Shown in pieces: positions 1 to 8,041 of a stretch of 64,000 nucleotides of DNA. The notes beneath the pieces are model-generated. The model was not told where the DNA came from and made no database searches. It saw nothing but the letters and a program-made list of their open reading frames with translations. Origin of the DNA: Streptomyces turgidiscabies Car8 (GTDB lineage: Bacteria > Actinomycetota > Actinomycetes > Streptomycetales > Streptomycetaceae); NCBI RefSeq assembly GCF_000331005.1, contig NZ_AEJB01000514.1, positions 90,169 to 154,168 on the forward strand, given 5' to 3'. Made by a program: the position numbers and the translations under genes. Positions within the stretch are counted from its first letter, which is position 1. Every line of letters begins with the position of its first letter.

Positions 1-1781
1 GTCGTGCAGACGGTGAGGGCGACGGCGGCCAGCAGCTGGTTGGCGATGCCGAACAGCGGGAAGAGCTGGTTGATTCCGCCGAGCGGGTCGGTGGCGCCGG
101 TGTAGAGGAAGTAGCCCCAGGCGGCCACGACGAGTCCGCTGCACAGCCAGATGCCGGGCTTCCAGTTGACCCGGCCGATGGGCTTCCAGACGTTGCCGAG
201 CATGTCCTGGAGCATGAAGCGTCCGACCCGGGTACCGGCGTCGACCGTCGTCAGGATGAACAGCGCCTCGAACATGATCGCGAAGTGGTACCAGAAGGCC
301 TTCAGGGCCGCCCCGCCGAAGATCCCGGAGAAGATCTCCGACATGCCGACCGCGAGGGTCGGCGCCCCGCCGGAGCGGGCGATCAGCGTCTGCTCCTCGA
401 CGGCCTTCGCCGCCTGCGTCAGCTGGTCGGGGGTGATGGTGAAGCCGAGGCCCGCCACCGCGTGGGACGCGGACTCGGCGGTGGTGCCGAGCAGGCCGGC
501 CGGGGCGTTCATCGCGTAGTAGAGGCCGGGTTCGAGAGTGGCCGCGGCGATCAGCGCCATGATCGCGACGAACGACTCCATCAGCATGGCGCCGTAGCCG
601 ATCAGCCGGACCTGGGACTCCTTCTGGATCAGCTTCGGAGTGGTTCCGGAGGCGACCAGTGCGTGGAAGCCCGACAGCGCGCCGCAGGCGATGGTGATGA
701 AGAGGAACGGGAAGAGCGATCCGGCGAAGACCGGTCCCGTGCCCGAGGAGGCGAAGTCGCTCACCGCGTCCGCCCGCATGACCGGCGCGGCGGCGACGAC
801 GCCGACCGCGAGCAGCGCGATGGTGCCGATCTTCATGAAGGTGGAGAGGTAGTCGCGCGGCGCGAGGAGCATCCACACGGGCAGGACGGAGGCGACGAAG
901 CCGTATCCCACCAGGCAGAAGACCAGCGTGGTCGGGCTGAGGGTGAAGGTGTCGGCGAGCGAGGAGTTCTGGACCCAGCTGCCGCCGACGATCGCGAGCA
1001 GCAGCAGGGCGACCCCGATGAGACTGGTCTCGACGACCCGGCCGGGCCGGATGACGTGCATCCAGAAGCCCATGAACAGGGCGATGGGGATGGTCATCGC
1101 GACCGAGAAGGTGCCCCACGGGGAGTGGGCGAGGGCGTTGACCACGACGAGGGCCAGCACACCCAGCAGGATGATCATGATGGCGAAGACCGCGATCAGG
1201 GCTGCCGCGCCGCCCGCCCTGCCGATCTCGTCCCGGGCCATCTGCCCGAGCGACTTCCCGTCCCGCCGCATGGACAGGAACAGCACCACCATGTCCTGCA
1301 CCGCCCCGGCGAAGATCACTCCGGCGACGATCCACAGGGTGCCGGGCAGGTATCCCATCTGGGCCGCGAGTACCGGCCCCACCAGCGGCCCGGCACCGGC
1401 GATCGCGGCGAAGTGGTGGCCGAGGAGCACCCGGCGGTCGGTCGGCTGGAAGTCGACGCCGTCGTCGAGGCGTTCGGCGGGGGTGGCCCGGCTGTCGTCC
1501 GGTTTCAGGACGCGGCGGACGACGAAGCGGGAGTAGAAGCGGTAGGCGATGGCGTACGAGCCGAGGGCGGCCATCACCAACCAGACCGCGGAGATCTCCT
1601 CCCCCCGGGCCAGCGCGAGGACGCCCCAGCCGACGGCGCCGACCAGGGCGACGGCGGCCCAGAGCAGGATCGAGCGCGGTGTCATCCGGGAGGATCCGGA
1701 GGGGCCGGAGTGATCCGAGGGGGTGGACGGCGGGCCTTCCGGCGCCGGGAGAGCGGATTCGGGCATGGCTGATGCGGGCAT
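1..1781 (-). CDS. cstA: CstA family carbon starvation / pyruvate transporter, 3' end beyond window
   Basis: Multi-pass inner-membrane permease of the CstA/BtsT family, whose characterised members import pyruvate (or peptides) with protons. About 593 codons are in the window, and the C-terminus is cut off by position 1. The ATG at 1781 has AGGAG seven bases upstream. A polar leader of about 35 residues is followed by the first membrane segment (SILLWAAVALVGAVGW) and by family blocks such as the HHFAAIAGAGPLVGP region and QMGYLPGTLWI. The last visible residues, INQLFPLFGIANQLLAA, match the conserved late block of the family. It lies 105 bp downstream of the DUF3311 gene on the same strand. Family call is firm; substrate is inferred. 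Confidence 0.93.
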   Translation of the reverse strand, partial: MPASAMPESALPAPEGPPSTPSDHSGPSGSSRMTPRSILLWAAVALVGAVGWGVLALARGEEISAVWLVMAALGSYAIAYRFYSRFVVRRVLKPDDSRATPAERLDDGVDFQPTDRRVLLGHHFAAIAGAGPLVGPVLAAQMGYLPGTLWIVAGVIFAGAVQDMVVLFLSMRRDGKSLGQMARDEIGRAGGAAALIAVFAIMIILLGVLALVVVNALAHSPWGTFSVAMTIPIALFMGFWMHVIRPGRVVETSLIGVALLLLAIVGGSWVQNSSLADTFTLSPTTLVFCLVGYGFVASVLPVWMLLAPRDYLSTFMKIGTIALLAVGVVAAAPVMRADAVSDFASSGTGPVFAGSLFPFLFITIACGALSGFHALVASGTTPKLIQKESQVRLIGYGAMLMESFVAIMALIAAATLEPGLYYAMNAPAGLLGTTAESASHAVAGLGFTITPDQLTQAAKAVEEQTLIARSGGAPTLAVGMSEIFSGIFGGAALKAFWYHFAIMFEALFILTTVDAGTRVGRFMLQDMLGNVWKPIGRVNWKPGIWLCSGLVVAAWGYFLYTGATDPLGGINQLFPLFGIANQLLAAVALTVCT

Positions 1782-1886
1782 GGCGGCTCCTCACCTTGAC
1801 GGTGGTGGGTGATGCCGAGCGCGCATCGGGTGCGTGCGGCTCGGCGGTGATGACGTCAGGAGTGACGTCGGTGGTGGCCGACCGGG

Positions 1887-2132
1887 TCAGGGGTCGCGGT
1901 CTTCTTCCCTGGTCAGCGCGTAGGCGGCGAGCAGGCAGAGCCCGCTGCCCGGTACCCAGACGAGCTGGTACCAGTAGAAGAACGGTGTCCCGGCGAGATC
2001 CGGGTTCGCACCGGCGTACCAGGGGACCCACAGCAGCCCTGCCGCGGGCGCGAGGAGCAGCACGGCGACGGCGAGGTGCCGTAGCCGTCGCGGTGGCCGT
2101 GGGTGTGGGTGTGGATGTCCGGTCCGTGCCAT
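1887..2132 (-). CDS. DUF3311 small membrane protein
   Basis: An 81-residue protein with a His/Pro/Arg-rich cytoplasmic start and two hydrophobic helices, around residues 20-40 and 50-71, separated by a short loop with PDLAGTPFFYWYQ. That loop and the size match DUF3311, a family normally found as the small partner gene just before a sodium:solute symporter. The ATG at 2132 has GGAGAGGAG upstream; the longer reading frame from 2423 lacks coding character. Unusually, it points away from the symporter at 2303, with a 170-bp divergent gap, and towards cstA. It may be an accessory subunit of the neighbouring monocarboxylate transporters; this is not shown by the sequence. Confidence 0.85.
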   Translation of the reverse strand: MARTGHPHPHPRPPRRLRHLAVAVLLLAPAAGLLWVPWYAGANPDLAGTPFFYWYQLVWVPGSGLCLLAAYALTREEDRDP

Positions 2133-2302
2133 GACCTGCGCTCCTCTCCCGCTCGCTGAGGGTCTGTGCAAGAGTTGCCCACCCGCCGGAAACGGTTGAC
2201 ACCGAAATTCCAGAAGATTTCCCGTCGGTTCCCTGTCCTCCGAACCGGCCGGCCGCGCAACTCTCCGGCGAGGGGTTTCAGGCACACCAAGGACGGTGAC
2301 CC

Positions 2303-3865
2303 ATGGCGGACAGCGCCATGACCACGACGTTCCTCGCCGTGATCGGCGGGGCGTCGCTGCTCGCCGTGACCGCGCGCCGTCTGCGCCCCAGCGACCGGCT
2401 GCCCTCGCTGGAGGGCTGGGCACTGGCCGACCGAAGCCTCGGCCCGGTGTGGACCTGGCTGCTGCTGGGCGGCACGATCTTCACCGCGTACACCTTCACC
2501 GCCGTGCCCGGACTGGCGTACGGCAACGGGGCGCCCGCGTTCTTCGCGGTGCCGTACACGGTCATCGTCTGCCCGCTCGCCTTCGTTCTTCTGACCCGGC
2601 TGTGGGCGGTGGCCCGGCGGCACGGCTACATCACCGCCGCCGACTTCGTGCGCGGGCGGTACGGTTCGCCGCCGCTGGCGCTGGTGGTCGCACTGACCGG
2701 GATCCTCGCGACGATGCCCTATCTGGCGCTTCAACTCCTGGGCATACGTGCCGTGCTGACCGCCGGGGGCCTCTATCCTCGGGGCGCTGCCGGGGACCTG
2801 GTGATGGTGGCGCTGTTCGCGGGGCTCGCGGTGGCGACGTACCGGCACGGGCTGCGCGCGCCGGCCGTCATCTCGGCGCTCAAGGCGGTGGCCGTGTTCG
2901 TCTCGCTGGGCGTCGTCTGCTGGCTGGTCCTCGACCGGTTCGGCGGGCCGGGGCCGGTCTTCGACGGGGCGGCGCGCCGCCTCGGCGGAACGGACGCCGC
3001 CCACTCACCGCTGCTCCTCTCCCCCGCCCAGCAGCCGGCGTACGCCACGCTCGCCCTGGGCTCGGCACTGGCGCTGCTGATGTACCCGCACGTACTCACC
3101 GCCGGTTTCGCGGCCGACGGCACCCGGACCGTCCGCAAGGTCGCCGTGGCGCTGCCCGCGTGGACGGGGCTGCTGGCGCTCTTCGGTTTCCTCGGCATCG
3201 CGGCCCTGGCGGCGGGGGTACGGGCACCGGAGGGCGGGGCCGAGGCGGCCGTGCCGATGCTGGTCGACCGGTTGATGCCGGGGCCGCTGGCAGGCCTGGT
3301 GTTCGGCGCGATCACCGTGGGCGCGCTGGTCCCGGCCGCCGTGATGTCGATCGCCGCCGCCACCAGCTTCGTACGCAACGTGTACGTCGAGTACGTGCAT
3401 CCGACGGCCACGCCCAAGCGGCAGGTACGCATCGCCAAGGCCGTGTCGCTGACCGCGAAGGTGGGCGCGGTCGCGTTCGTGTTCGGGCTGCGCGACCAGG
3501 ACGCCGTCAACCTCCAACTGCTCGGCGGGGTCTGGATCCTGCAGGTCTTCCCGGCCGTCGCCGTCGGACTGTTCACGGCCCGGCTGCATCCGCGTGCGCT
3601 GCTCGCCGGGTGGGCCACCGGCATGGTGGCCGGGACGGTCATGGTGGTGCGCGAGGGCTTCTCGTCCATCGTGCCCTTCGGTCCCGCCGACCAGCCCCTG
3701 CAGATCTACGCGGGGCTCGCCGCCCTGGTGCTCAACCTGGCCGTCGCCGTGCTCGGCACCGCGGTCCTGACACGTCTCGGCGTCCCGCGCGGCGCCGACA
3801 CGACCGACCTGCCGTCCCGCCTGACCGTCAGGCGACGCCCCGAGACGGGAGTGAACAACCCGTGA
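2303..3865 (+). CDS. Sodium:solute symporter (MctP-like monocarboxylate permease)
   Basis: A 520-residue permease of the SSS family with about 13 hydrophobic helices. Recognisable blocks are the first helix with the WALADRSLGPVWTW loop, the GLAYGNGAPAFF segment, HGYITAADFVRGRYGS, and the late LQLLGGVWILQVFPAVAVGLF helix. The nearest family is MctP, which takes up pyruvate, lactate or alanine. The ATG at 2303 is preceded by a purine-rich stretch (AAGGACGGTG). The gene ends inside the start of the sigma-factor gene (GTGA overlap at 3862-3865), implying one transcript and coupled translation. Substrate is inferred from the family and from the nearby cstA and DUF3311 genes. Confidence 0.9.
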   Translation: MADSAMTTTFLAVIGGASLLAVTARRLRPSDRLPSLEGWALADRSLGPVWTWLLLGGTIFTAYTFTAVPGLAYGNGAPAFFAVPYTVIVCPLAFVLLTRLWAVARRHGYITAADFVRGRYGSPPLALVVALTGILATMPYLALQLLGIRAVLTAGGLYPRGAAGDLVMVALFAGLAVATYRHGLRAPAVISALKAVAVFVSLGVVCWLVLDRFGGPGPVFDGAARRLGGTDAAHSPLLLSPAQQPAYATLALGSALALLMYPHVLTAGFAADGTRTVRKVAVALPAWTGLLALFGFLGIAALAAGVRAPEGGAEAAVPMLVDRLMPGPLAGLVFGAITVGALVPAAVMSIAAATSFVRNVYVEYVHPTATPKRQVRIAKAVSLTAKVGAVAFVFGLRDQDAVNLQLLGGVWILQVFPAVAVGLFTARLHPRALLAGWATGMVAGTVMVVREGFSSIVPFGPADQPLQIYAGLAALVLNLAVAVLGTAVLTRLGVPRGADTTDLPSRLTVRRRPETGVNNP

Positions 3866-4500
3866 GACGCAGACAGCACACGCATCTGCCGGTGATGCCA
3901 CCGGCGGTCGCGGCCCTGGCCGAACCGGCCGTCACCGCGCCGCCCCTTCCGCGACCCACCGTCCCGGGCGAGGTGCTCGCCCCTGTGGCGGGCGATCCGG
4001 CGGAGGCCGAACGGGAGGCCGCGCTCGCCGGCCTGTTCGAGCTGCACTACGCCTCGATGCTGCGACTGGCCGTCCTGCTCGGCGCCGACGACCCGGAGAA
4101 CGTGGTGGCCGAGGCCTACTACCAGCTCTACCGGAAGTGGCGGCGGCTGCGGGAGACCGGGGCGGCGGAGGCGTATCTGCGCTCCACCGTGTGCAATCTG
4201 ACCCGGATGCGTATACGCCACCTCCAGGTCGCCCGCAGACATGTGGAGAACCCGCCCCTGCCGGACGACGCCGTCGCTTCCGCCGAGAGCACCGCTCTGC
4301 TCCACGACGACCAGCGCGTACTGGTCGTCGCCCTGCAGCAGTTGCCCGCCCGGCAGCGCGAGGCGCTCGTCCTGCGCCACTGGCTGGGCCTCAAGGAGAG
4401 CGAGATCGCCGCGGCGATGGGCATCTCCGGCGGATCGGTCAAGACGCACACCGCACGCGGCATCGCCGCTCTGACCCAGGCGATGGAGACACGGCGATGA
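3862..4500 (+). CDS. ECF-type (SigE-family) sigma factor
   Basis: About 212 residues from the GTG at 3862. A proline-rich leader of about 45 residues precedes sigma region 2 (LFELHYASMLRLAVLLG, then YYQLYRKWRRLR and AYLRSTVCNLTRMR) and region 4 (LPARQREALVLRHWLGLKESEIAAAMGISGGSVKTHTARG), the helix-turn-helix that reads the -35 element. The GTG overlaps the symporter stop, with GGGAG upstream. A GTG/ATG pair at 3892/3895 is an alternative start. The next gene starts inside this gene's stop (ATGA), so symporter, sigma factor and membrane protein probably form one operon. Such sigma factors direct small regulons; its target promoters are not known from this window. Confidence 0.9.
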   Translation: MRRRQHTHLPVMPPAVAALAEPAVTAPPLPRPTVPGEVLAPVAGDPAEAEREAALAGLFELHYASMLRLAVLLGADDPENVVAEAYYQLYRKWRRLRETGAAEAYLRSTVCNLTRMRIRHLQVARRHVENPPLPDDAVASAESTALLHDDQRVLVVALQQLPARQREALVLRHWLGLKESEIAAAMGISGGSVKTHTARGIAALTQAMETRR

Positions 4501-4823
4501 ACGACACCAGCCCGGACCGGGCCGACAAGGAATACGCGGAACAGGACCGCACGGAACAGGAGTTGCGCGCCGCCCTGGAGACACTGGCCGGTGCGGTGAG
4601 CGCCGCCCCCTCCCCCGACGCCTACCGCACGGCACGCGGCGACTGGTTGCGACGGGAGAGACGCCGCCGGCTCGTCCTCACCGTGCTGGTCACCGTCGTC
4701 TTCACCCTCGCCACACTGATCGGCCTGTGGGTCCTCAACCACGCCCCGTCTGACCCCGGCGTCATCTTCTCGGGCACCCACGGCGCGGCCGTTCCCGGCG
4801 CCGCTGCGGGCGTCTCGCCCTGA
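4497..4823 (+). CDS. Small single-span membrane protein, candidate anti-sigma partner
   Basis: A 108-residue protein with a charged, Glu/Asp/Arg-rich N-terminal half, one clear transmembrane helix at about residues 62-83 (LVLTVLVTVVFTLATLIGLWVL), and a short Gly/Ala-rich tail expected outside the cell. It starts in the ATGA overlap with the sigma-factor stop, so translation is coupled. Genes in this position after a SigE-family sigma factor often encode a membrane protein that holds or releases the sigma factor. No recognisable anti-sigma domain such as a zinc HxxxCxxC motif is visible, so that role is an inference from context only. Confidence 0.8.
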   Translation: MNDTSPDRADKEYAEQDRTEQELRAALETLAGAVSAAPSPDAYRTARGDWLRRERRRRLVLTVLVTVVFTLATLIGLWVLNHAPSDPGVIFSGTHGAAVPGAAAGVSP

Positions 4824-4881
4824 GCTCGACCCTGCCCGGAGGGTCGCGATATGACACGGGGCGCCACCGTCAGACCAATAT

Positions 4882-4902
4882 GAAACGAAAGCATTTCGTT
4901 TC
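4882..4902. promoter_or_regulatory. 21-bp operator palindrome of the TetR regulator
   Basis: Perfect inverted repeat with 9-bp arms, GAAACGAAA and TTTCGTTTC, around a 3-bp centre. It lies 23 bp before the first TetR start codon. A near copy (16 of 18 arm positions, the right arm identical) lies at 7813-7833 before the aldehyde dehydrogenase gene. The size and position fit autoregulation by the adjacent TetR protein. Confidence 0.75.
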
Positions 4903-4924
4903 GTAGGAACGATACGATGTGGGA

Positions 4925-5599
4925 GTGACTCCTCCCACGCCTCCTGAAACCTCCCAGGACTCCCACGACCGGCCCGCGCCCTCCCCGACCGCGGCCCGTC
5001 GAGGGCGGCCCCGCGATGCCTCGCGGGACCGTGCGTTGCTGGATGCGACTCTGGCCGTGCTGAGCGAGAGCGGTTACGGCACGCTCACCACCGCCGCCGT
5101 CGCGGCCCGCGCCAAGGTGTCGACCGCCACCCTCTACCGGCGCTGGCCGTCGAAGGAGGTCCTGGTCGTCGACGCCGCCGCTGCCTACGCCAGGCAACTC
5201 ACCGAGCAACCGGACACCGGCACGCTCGAAGGCGACCTGCGCGCCCTGCTCCGGGACAAGGCGGCATCGCTGACCGGCGGAGAGGGTGGCGTACTGCGGA
5301 CCCTGGTCGGCGAGGCCGCGTACAACGCCCCGCTCGCCGAGGCCCTCGTCGACGCGTTCGTACTGCCCGTCCGCCGGCGCATGGAGGAGATCACCCGGCG
5401 TGCCGTGGAACGAGGCGAGATCCCGGCGTCGGAGGTCGGCGCCGACCTGCTCGGCGACCTGGTCATCGGCCCCATGATGAGCAGGTTCTTCCTCACTCCC
5501 CTGCTGCCGGACCAGATCGACGCGGCAACCGCCCTGGAGACCGCCGAGCGCTTCCTGCCCTTCCTGCTGCGCGCCCTCGGACACAACAGCCAGGGTTGA
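4925..5599 (+). CDS. TetR family transcriptional regulator
   Basis: A repressor of about 224 residues. After a disordered Pro/Ser-rich leader, the helix-turn-helix domain runs from about residue 26 to 75 (RDRALLDATLAVLSESGYGTLTTAAVAARAKVSTATLYRRWPSK), followed by a C-terminal ligand/dimer domain of the TetR_C_11 type (RALLRDKAASLTGGEGG). Two GTG codons six bases apart (4919, 4925) could start it. A TACGAT box at 4913-4918 would place transcription start at about 4925, so a leaderless start at 4925 is attractive. A perfect palindrome at 4882-4902 is probably its own operator, and a near copy precedes the aldehyde dehydrogenase gene. Inducer unknown. Confidence 0.92.
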   Translation: MTPPTPPETSQDSHDRPAPSPTAARRGRPRDASRDRALLDATLAVLSESGYGTLTTAAVAARAKVSTATLYRRWPSKEVLVVDAAAAYARQLTEQPDTGTLEGDLRALLRDKAASLTGGEGGVLRTLVGEAAYNAPLAEALVDAFVLPVRRRMEEITRRAVERGEIPASEVGADLLGDLVIGPMMSRFFLTPLLPDQIDAATALETAERFLPFLLRALGHNSQG

Positions 5600-5702
5600 G
5601 CGAAGGGCCGGGTCAACACGGGCGGGCGAACTCCCCTCCCGCTGTGGTGCGGAACGGCTCCGTGTACCGTCTCGGGGCATCCGAGCGAGGGGGCGTCGTG
5701 CC

Positions 5703-6299
5703 GTGAACCTGGGCATCGTCAGTCAGGCGGTCGGCCTGTTCGCGGTCACCAACGTCGACGACATCCTGATCCTGTCCCTGTTCTTCGCCCAGGGGTCGGA
5801 GGACCGCGGCTCGGCCCGCCGGATCGTGCTGGGCCAGTACCTCGGGTTCGTGGCCATCCTCGCCGTCGCCGTGGCAGCCGCGTTCGGCGCGACCTTCCTG
5901 CCCGAGTCCGCCATCCCCTACCTCGGACTGCTGCCGCTCGCGCTCGGCGCGAAGGCGGCCTGGCAGACATGGCGGCACAGCGACAGCGACGAGGAAGGCG
6001 AGAGGACCTCCGGTACCGGCCCGGGGATGCTGGAAGTCGCCGCGGTCACCCTGGCCAACGGGGGCGACAACGTCGGCGTCTACGTTCCCGTGTTCGCCAC
6101 CGCCGGGACCGGCGGAATGAGCGTGTACGTCGCCGTCTTCCTGATCCTGGTCGCGGTCTGGTGTGTCGCGGGCCGGTTCTTCGCCACCCGGCCCGCCATC
6201 GCCAAGGCACTCAGCCGGTGGGGACACGTTCTGCTCCCACTGGTGCTGATCACACTCGGCCTGCCCATCCTCATCGAGGGCGGCGCCTTCGGCCTGTAG
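5703..6299 (+). CDS. CadD-type cadmium resistance / cation transporter
   Basis: A 198-residue membrane protein with about six helices. The motifs FAVTNVDDILILSLFFAQ at the N-terminus and VTLANGGDNVGVYVPVFA in the middle are the paired acidic signatures of the CadD/LysE-like family (Asn-Asp-Asp and Gly-Asp-Asn in helices). Members export cadmium or related cations; some members of this wider group may carry other substrates. It starts at a GTG at 5703 and lies 103 bp downstream of the TetR gene on the same strand, so it could share its transcript. No metal-responsive regulator is next to it. Confidence 0.85.
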   Translation: MNLGIVSQAVGLFAVTNVDDILILSLFFAQGSEDRGSARRIVLGQYLGFVAILAVAVAAAFGATFLPESAIPYLGLLPLALGAKAAWQTWRHSDSDEEGERTSGTGPGMLEVAAVTLANGGDNVGVYVPVFATAGTGGMSVYVAVFLILVAVWCVAGRFFATRPAIAKALSRWGHVLLPLVLITLGLPILIEGGAFGL

Positions 6300-6368
6300 G
6301 CGTCCGGGCGGCTGGTCCGGTACGCAGGTTCCTCTCCTACGCCCGTTTCCCTCGGCCGCTCGCCCCGC

Positions 6369-7796
6369 TCAGGTGAGCCGTCGCAGTATGCGGTCCTTGC
6401 GGCGGGTGAAGGGCGGGTAGGACACGCGCAGGGTGTCGGGCTTCAGCGGCTTGTCGAGGACGGACTTGGTGTGGCTGAAGGTGTCCAGGGAGTACAAGCC
6501 GTGGTAGCGGCCCATGCCGCTCTCGCCGACGCCTCCGAACGGCAGCCCTGGCACGGCCAGTTGGGCGGTCGGAACGCCGAAGGCCAGGCCCCCGGAGGAA
6601 GTTTCCGCGATCAGCCGCCGCTTGGAACGCTTGGACGCGGTGAAGGCGTACAGGGCCAGCGGCTTGTCCCGCCCGGTGATGAAGGCGATGGCGGCGTCCA
6701 GGTCGGGGACTCGGACGATGGGCAGGATGGGACCGAAGATCTCGTCGCGCATCACGGCCGAGCCGGGGTCGACATCGGCCAGGACGGTGGGGGCGATGTA
6801 GCGGGCGTCACGGTCGTGGTCGCCGCCGACGACGGTCCGGCCGTCGCCCAGCAGGCCGGTCAGCCGGTCGAAGTGGCGCTCGTTGATGATGTTGCCGTAG
6901 TCGTGGCTGCGGGCCGGATCGGTGCCGTACATCTCACGGATCGCATCGCGCAGGTGCGCCTCGATCCCGGTACCCGCCTCGCCTATCGCGAGGACGTAGT
7001 CGGGAGCGACGCAGGTCTGGCCCGCGTTCATGAACTTGCCCCAGGCGATACGGCGGGCGGCCGTCGCGAGGTCGGCGCCCGGTTCGACGACGGCCGGGCT
7101 CTTGCCGCCCAACTCCAGAGCGACCGGGGTGAGATGACGGGCCGCCGCCGCCATGACGATACGTCCGACCGTGCCGTTGCCGGTGTAGAAGATGTGGTCG
7201 AACCGCTGCTCCAGCAGCGCGGTCGTCTCCGGCACGCCTCCCTCGACGACGGCCACGGCCCGCGGGTCCAGGACCCGGGGCAGCCAGTGGGCGAGCACGG
7301 CCGACGTCGCCGGAGCCACCTCACTCGGCTTGAGGACCACGCAGTTCCCGGCAGCCAGGGCACCGATGACGGGTGCCAGAGCCAGGTTCAGCGGGTAGTT
7401 CCAGGGAGCGATGACCAGCACCGTGCCCAGCGGCTCACGCACCGTCCAGGCGCGGCCCGGCATGAGTGACAGCGGCACGGAGACCCTGGACGGACGCAGC
7501 CACCGGTCGAGATGACGCAGGGTGTGGTCGATCTCCCTGACAAGGAAGCCGATCTCCATCATGTGCGACTCGGTCGGGCTCTTGCCGAGGTCCGTGTGCA
7601 GCGCCTCCTCGAAGACGTCCTGATGCTCGGTCAGCAGGGTGCGCAGCGCCCGCAGCTGCTGCTTCCGCCAGGCCACGGGCCTGGTACGGCCGGTGTTGAA
7701 GGTGGCACGAAGGCGGGTGACGGCCTCCGCCGCGCGGTCTGCAACCAAGGCGATGTCAGACCGACCGCCGGCGTCGGTACGCGTGTCCAGGTTCAT
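6369..7796 (-). CDS. Aldehyde dehydrogenase (class 3 / coniferyl-benzaldehyde type)
   Basis: A 475-residue NAD(P)-dependent aldehyde dehydrogenase, oxidising an aldehyde to its acid. Visible signatures are IAPWNYPLNLALAP, FYTGNGTVGR in the cofactor site, LELGGKSP with the general-base Glu228, and NAGQTCVAPDYVL with the nucleophile Cys262. The length and the GLYSLDTFSHTKSVL tail match the short class 3 group (fatty or aromatic aldehydes). The ATG at 7796 is chosen because the upstream extension of this frame runs through the operator and has no coding character. The 7813-7833 operator lies 17 bp before the start, so the TetR protein at 4925 is the likely repressor. Confidence 0.93.
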   Translation of the reverse strand: MNLDTRTDAGGRSDIALVADRAAEAVTRLRATFNTGRTRPVAWRKQQLRALRTLLTEHQDVFEEALHTDLGKSPTESHMMEIGFLVREIDHTLRHLDRWLRPSRVSVPLSLMPGRAWTVREPLGTVLVIAPWNYPLNLALAPVIGALAAGNCVVLKPSEVAPATSAVLAHWLPRVLDPRAVAVVEGGVPETTALLEQRFDHIFYTGNGTVGRIVMAAAARHLTPVALELGGKSPAVVEPGADLATAARRIAWGKFMNAGQTCVAPDYVLAIGEAGTGIEAHLRDAIREMYGTDPARSHDYGNIINERHFDRLTGLLGDGRTVVGGDHDRDARYIAPTVLADVDPGSAVMRDEIFGPILPIVRVPDLDAAIAFITGRDKPLALYAFTASKRSKRRLIAETSSGGLAFGVPTAQLAVPGLPFGGVGESGMGRYHGLYSLDTFSHTKSVLDKPLKPDTLRVSYPPFTRRKDRILRRLT

Positions 7797-7812
7797 AGCG
7801 GCAAGCTTAAAC

Positions 7813-7833
7813 AAAACGGAAGTTTTTCGTTTC
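7813..7833. promoter_or_regulatory. Second copy of the TetR operator, before the aldehyde dehydrogenase
   Basis: Right arm TTTCGTTTC is identical to the operator at 4882-4902; the left arm AAAACGGAA matches 7 of 9 positions with the same 3-bp spacing. It lies 17 bp upstream of the dehydrogenase ATG, where bound repressor would block transcription or initiation. Confidence 0.7.
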
Positions 7834-7938
7834 GTATTTGCGGCGCACCGATGATGTGACCTCTCGCACGTCTCCGCACACCCCCGAACCACTTGGCGAC
7901 ACTTCGCGAAGCGGCTTGGGGACTGGCGAGCGCGTGCG

Positions 7939-8041
7939 CTACTCCGGCACGCCGGACTCGTCGAGCCTCGCCTCGGCAGGGATGCGGTGCAGCCCCTTGC
8001 GGTCGTACCAGTTCGTCACGCCGAAGCCGAAGGGGTGCCGA
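7939..8041 (-). pseudogene. Possible 3' remnant of an unidentified gene
   Basis: About 33 codons ending in TAG at 7939, immediately past the stop of the GH43 gene and in a different frame. The peptide (HPFGFGVTNWYDRKG, then LHRIPAEARLDESGVPE) looks like a real protein C-terminus. Nearly all third codon positions are G or C, as in functional genes here, and unlike random intergenic sequence. No start codon or upstream coding region in this frame survives, because the GH43 gene occupies that space in another frame. I do not recognise the family. It may be the leftover end of a gene replaced or deleted beside the glycosidase. Confidence 0.4.

Noticed and set aside
285..1772. Long open frame on the plus strand
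   Set aside because: It is antisense to cstA and encodes only charged repetitive sequence typical of the reverse of a GC-rich membrane gene.
2196..2224. TTGACA before the symporter as a -35 box
   Set aside because: No acceptable -10 hexamer at 16-18 bp; kept only as a note.
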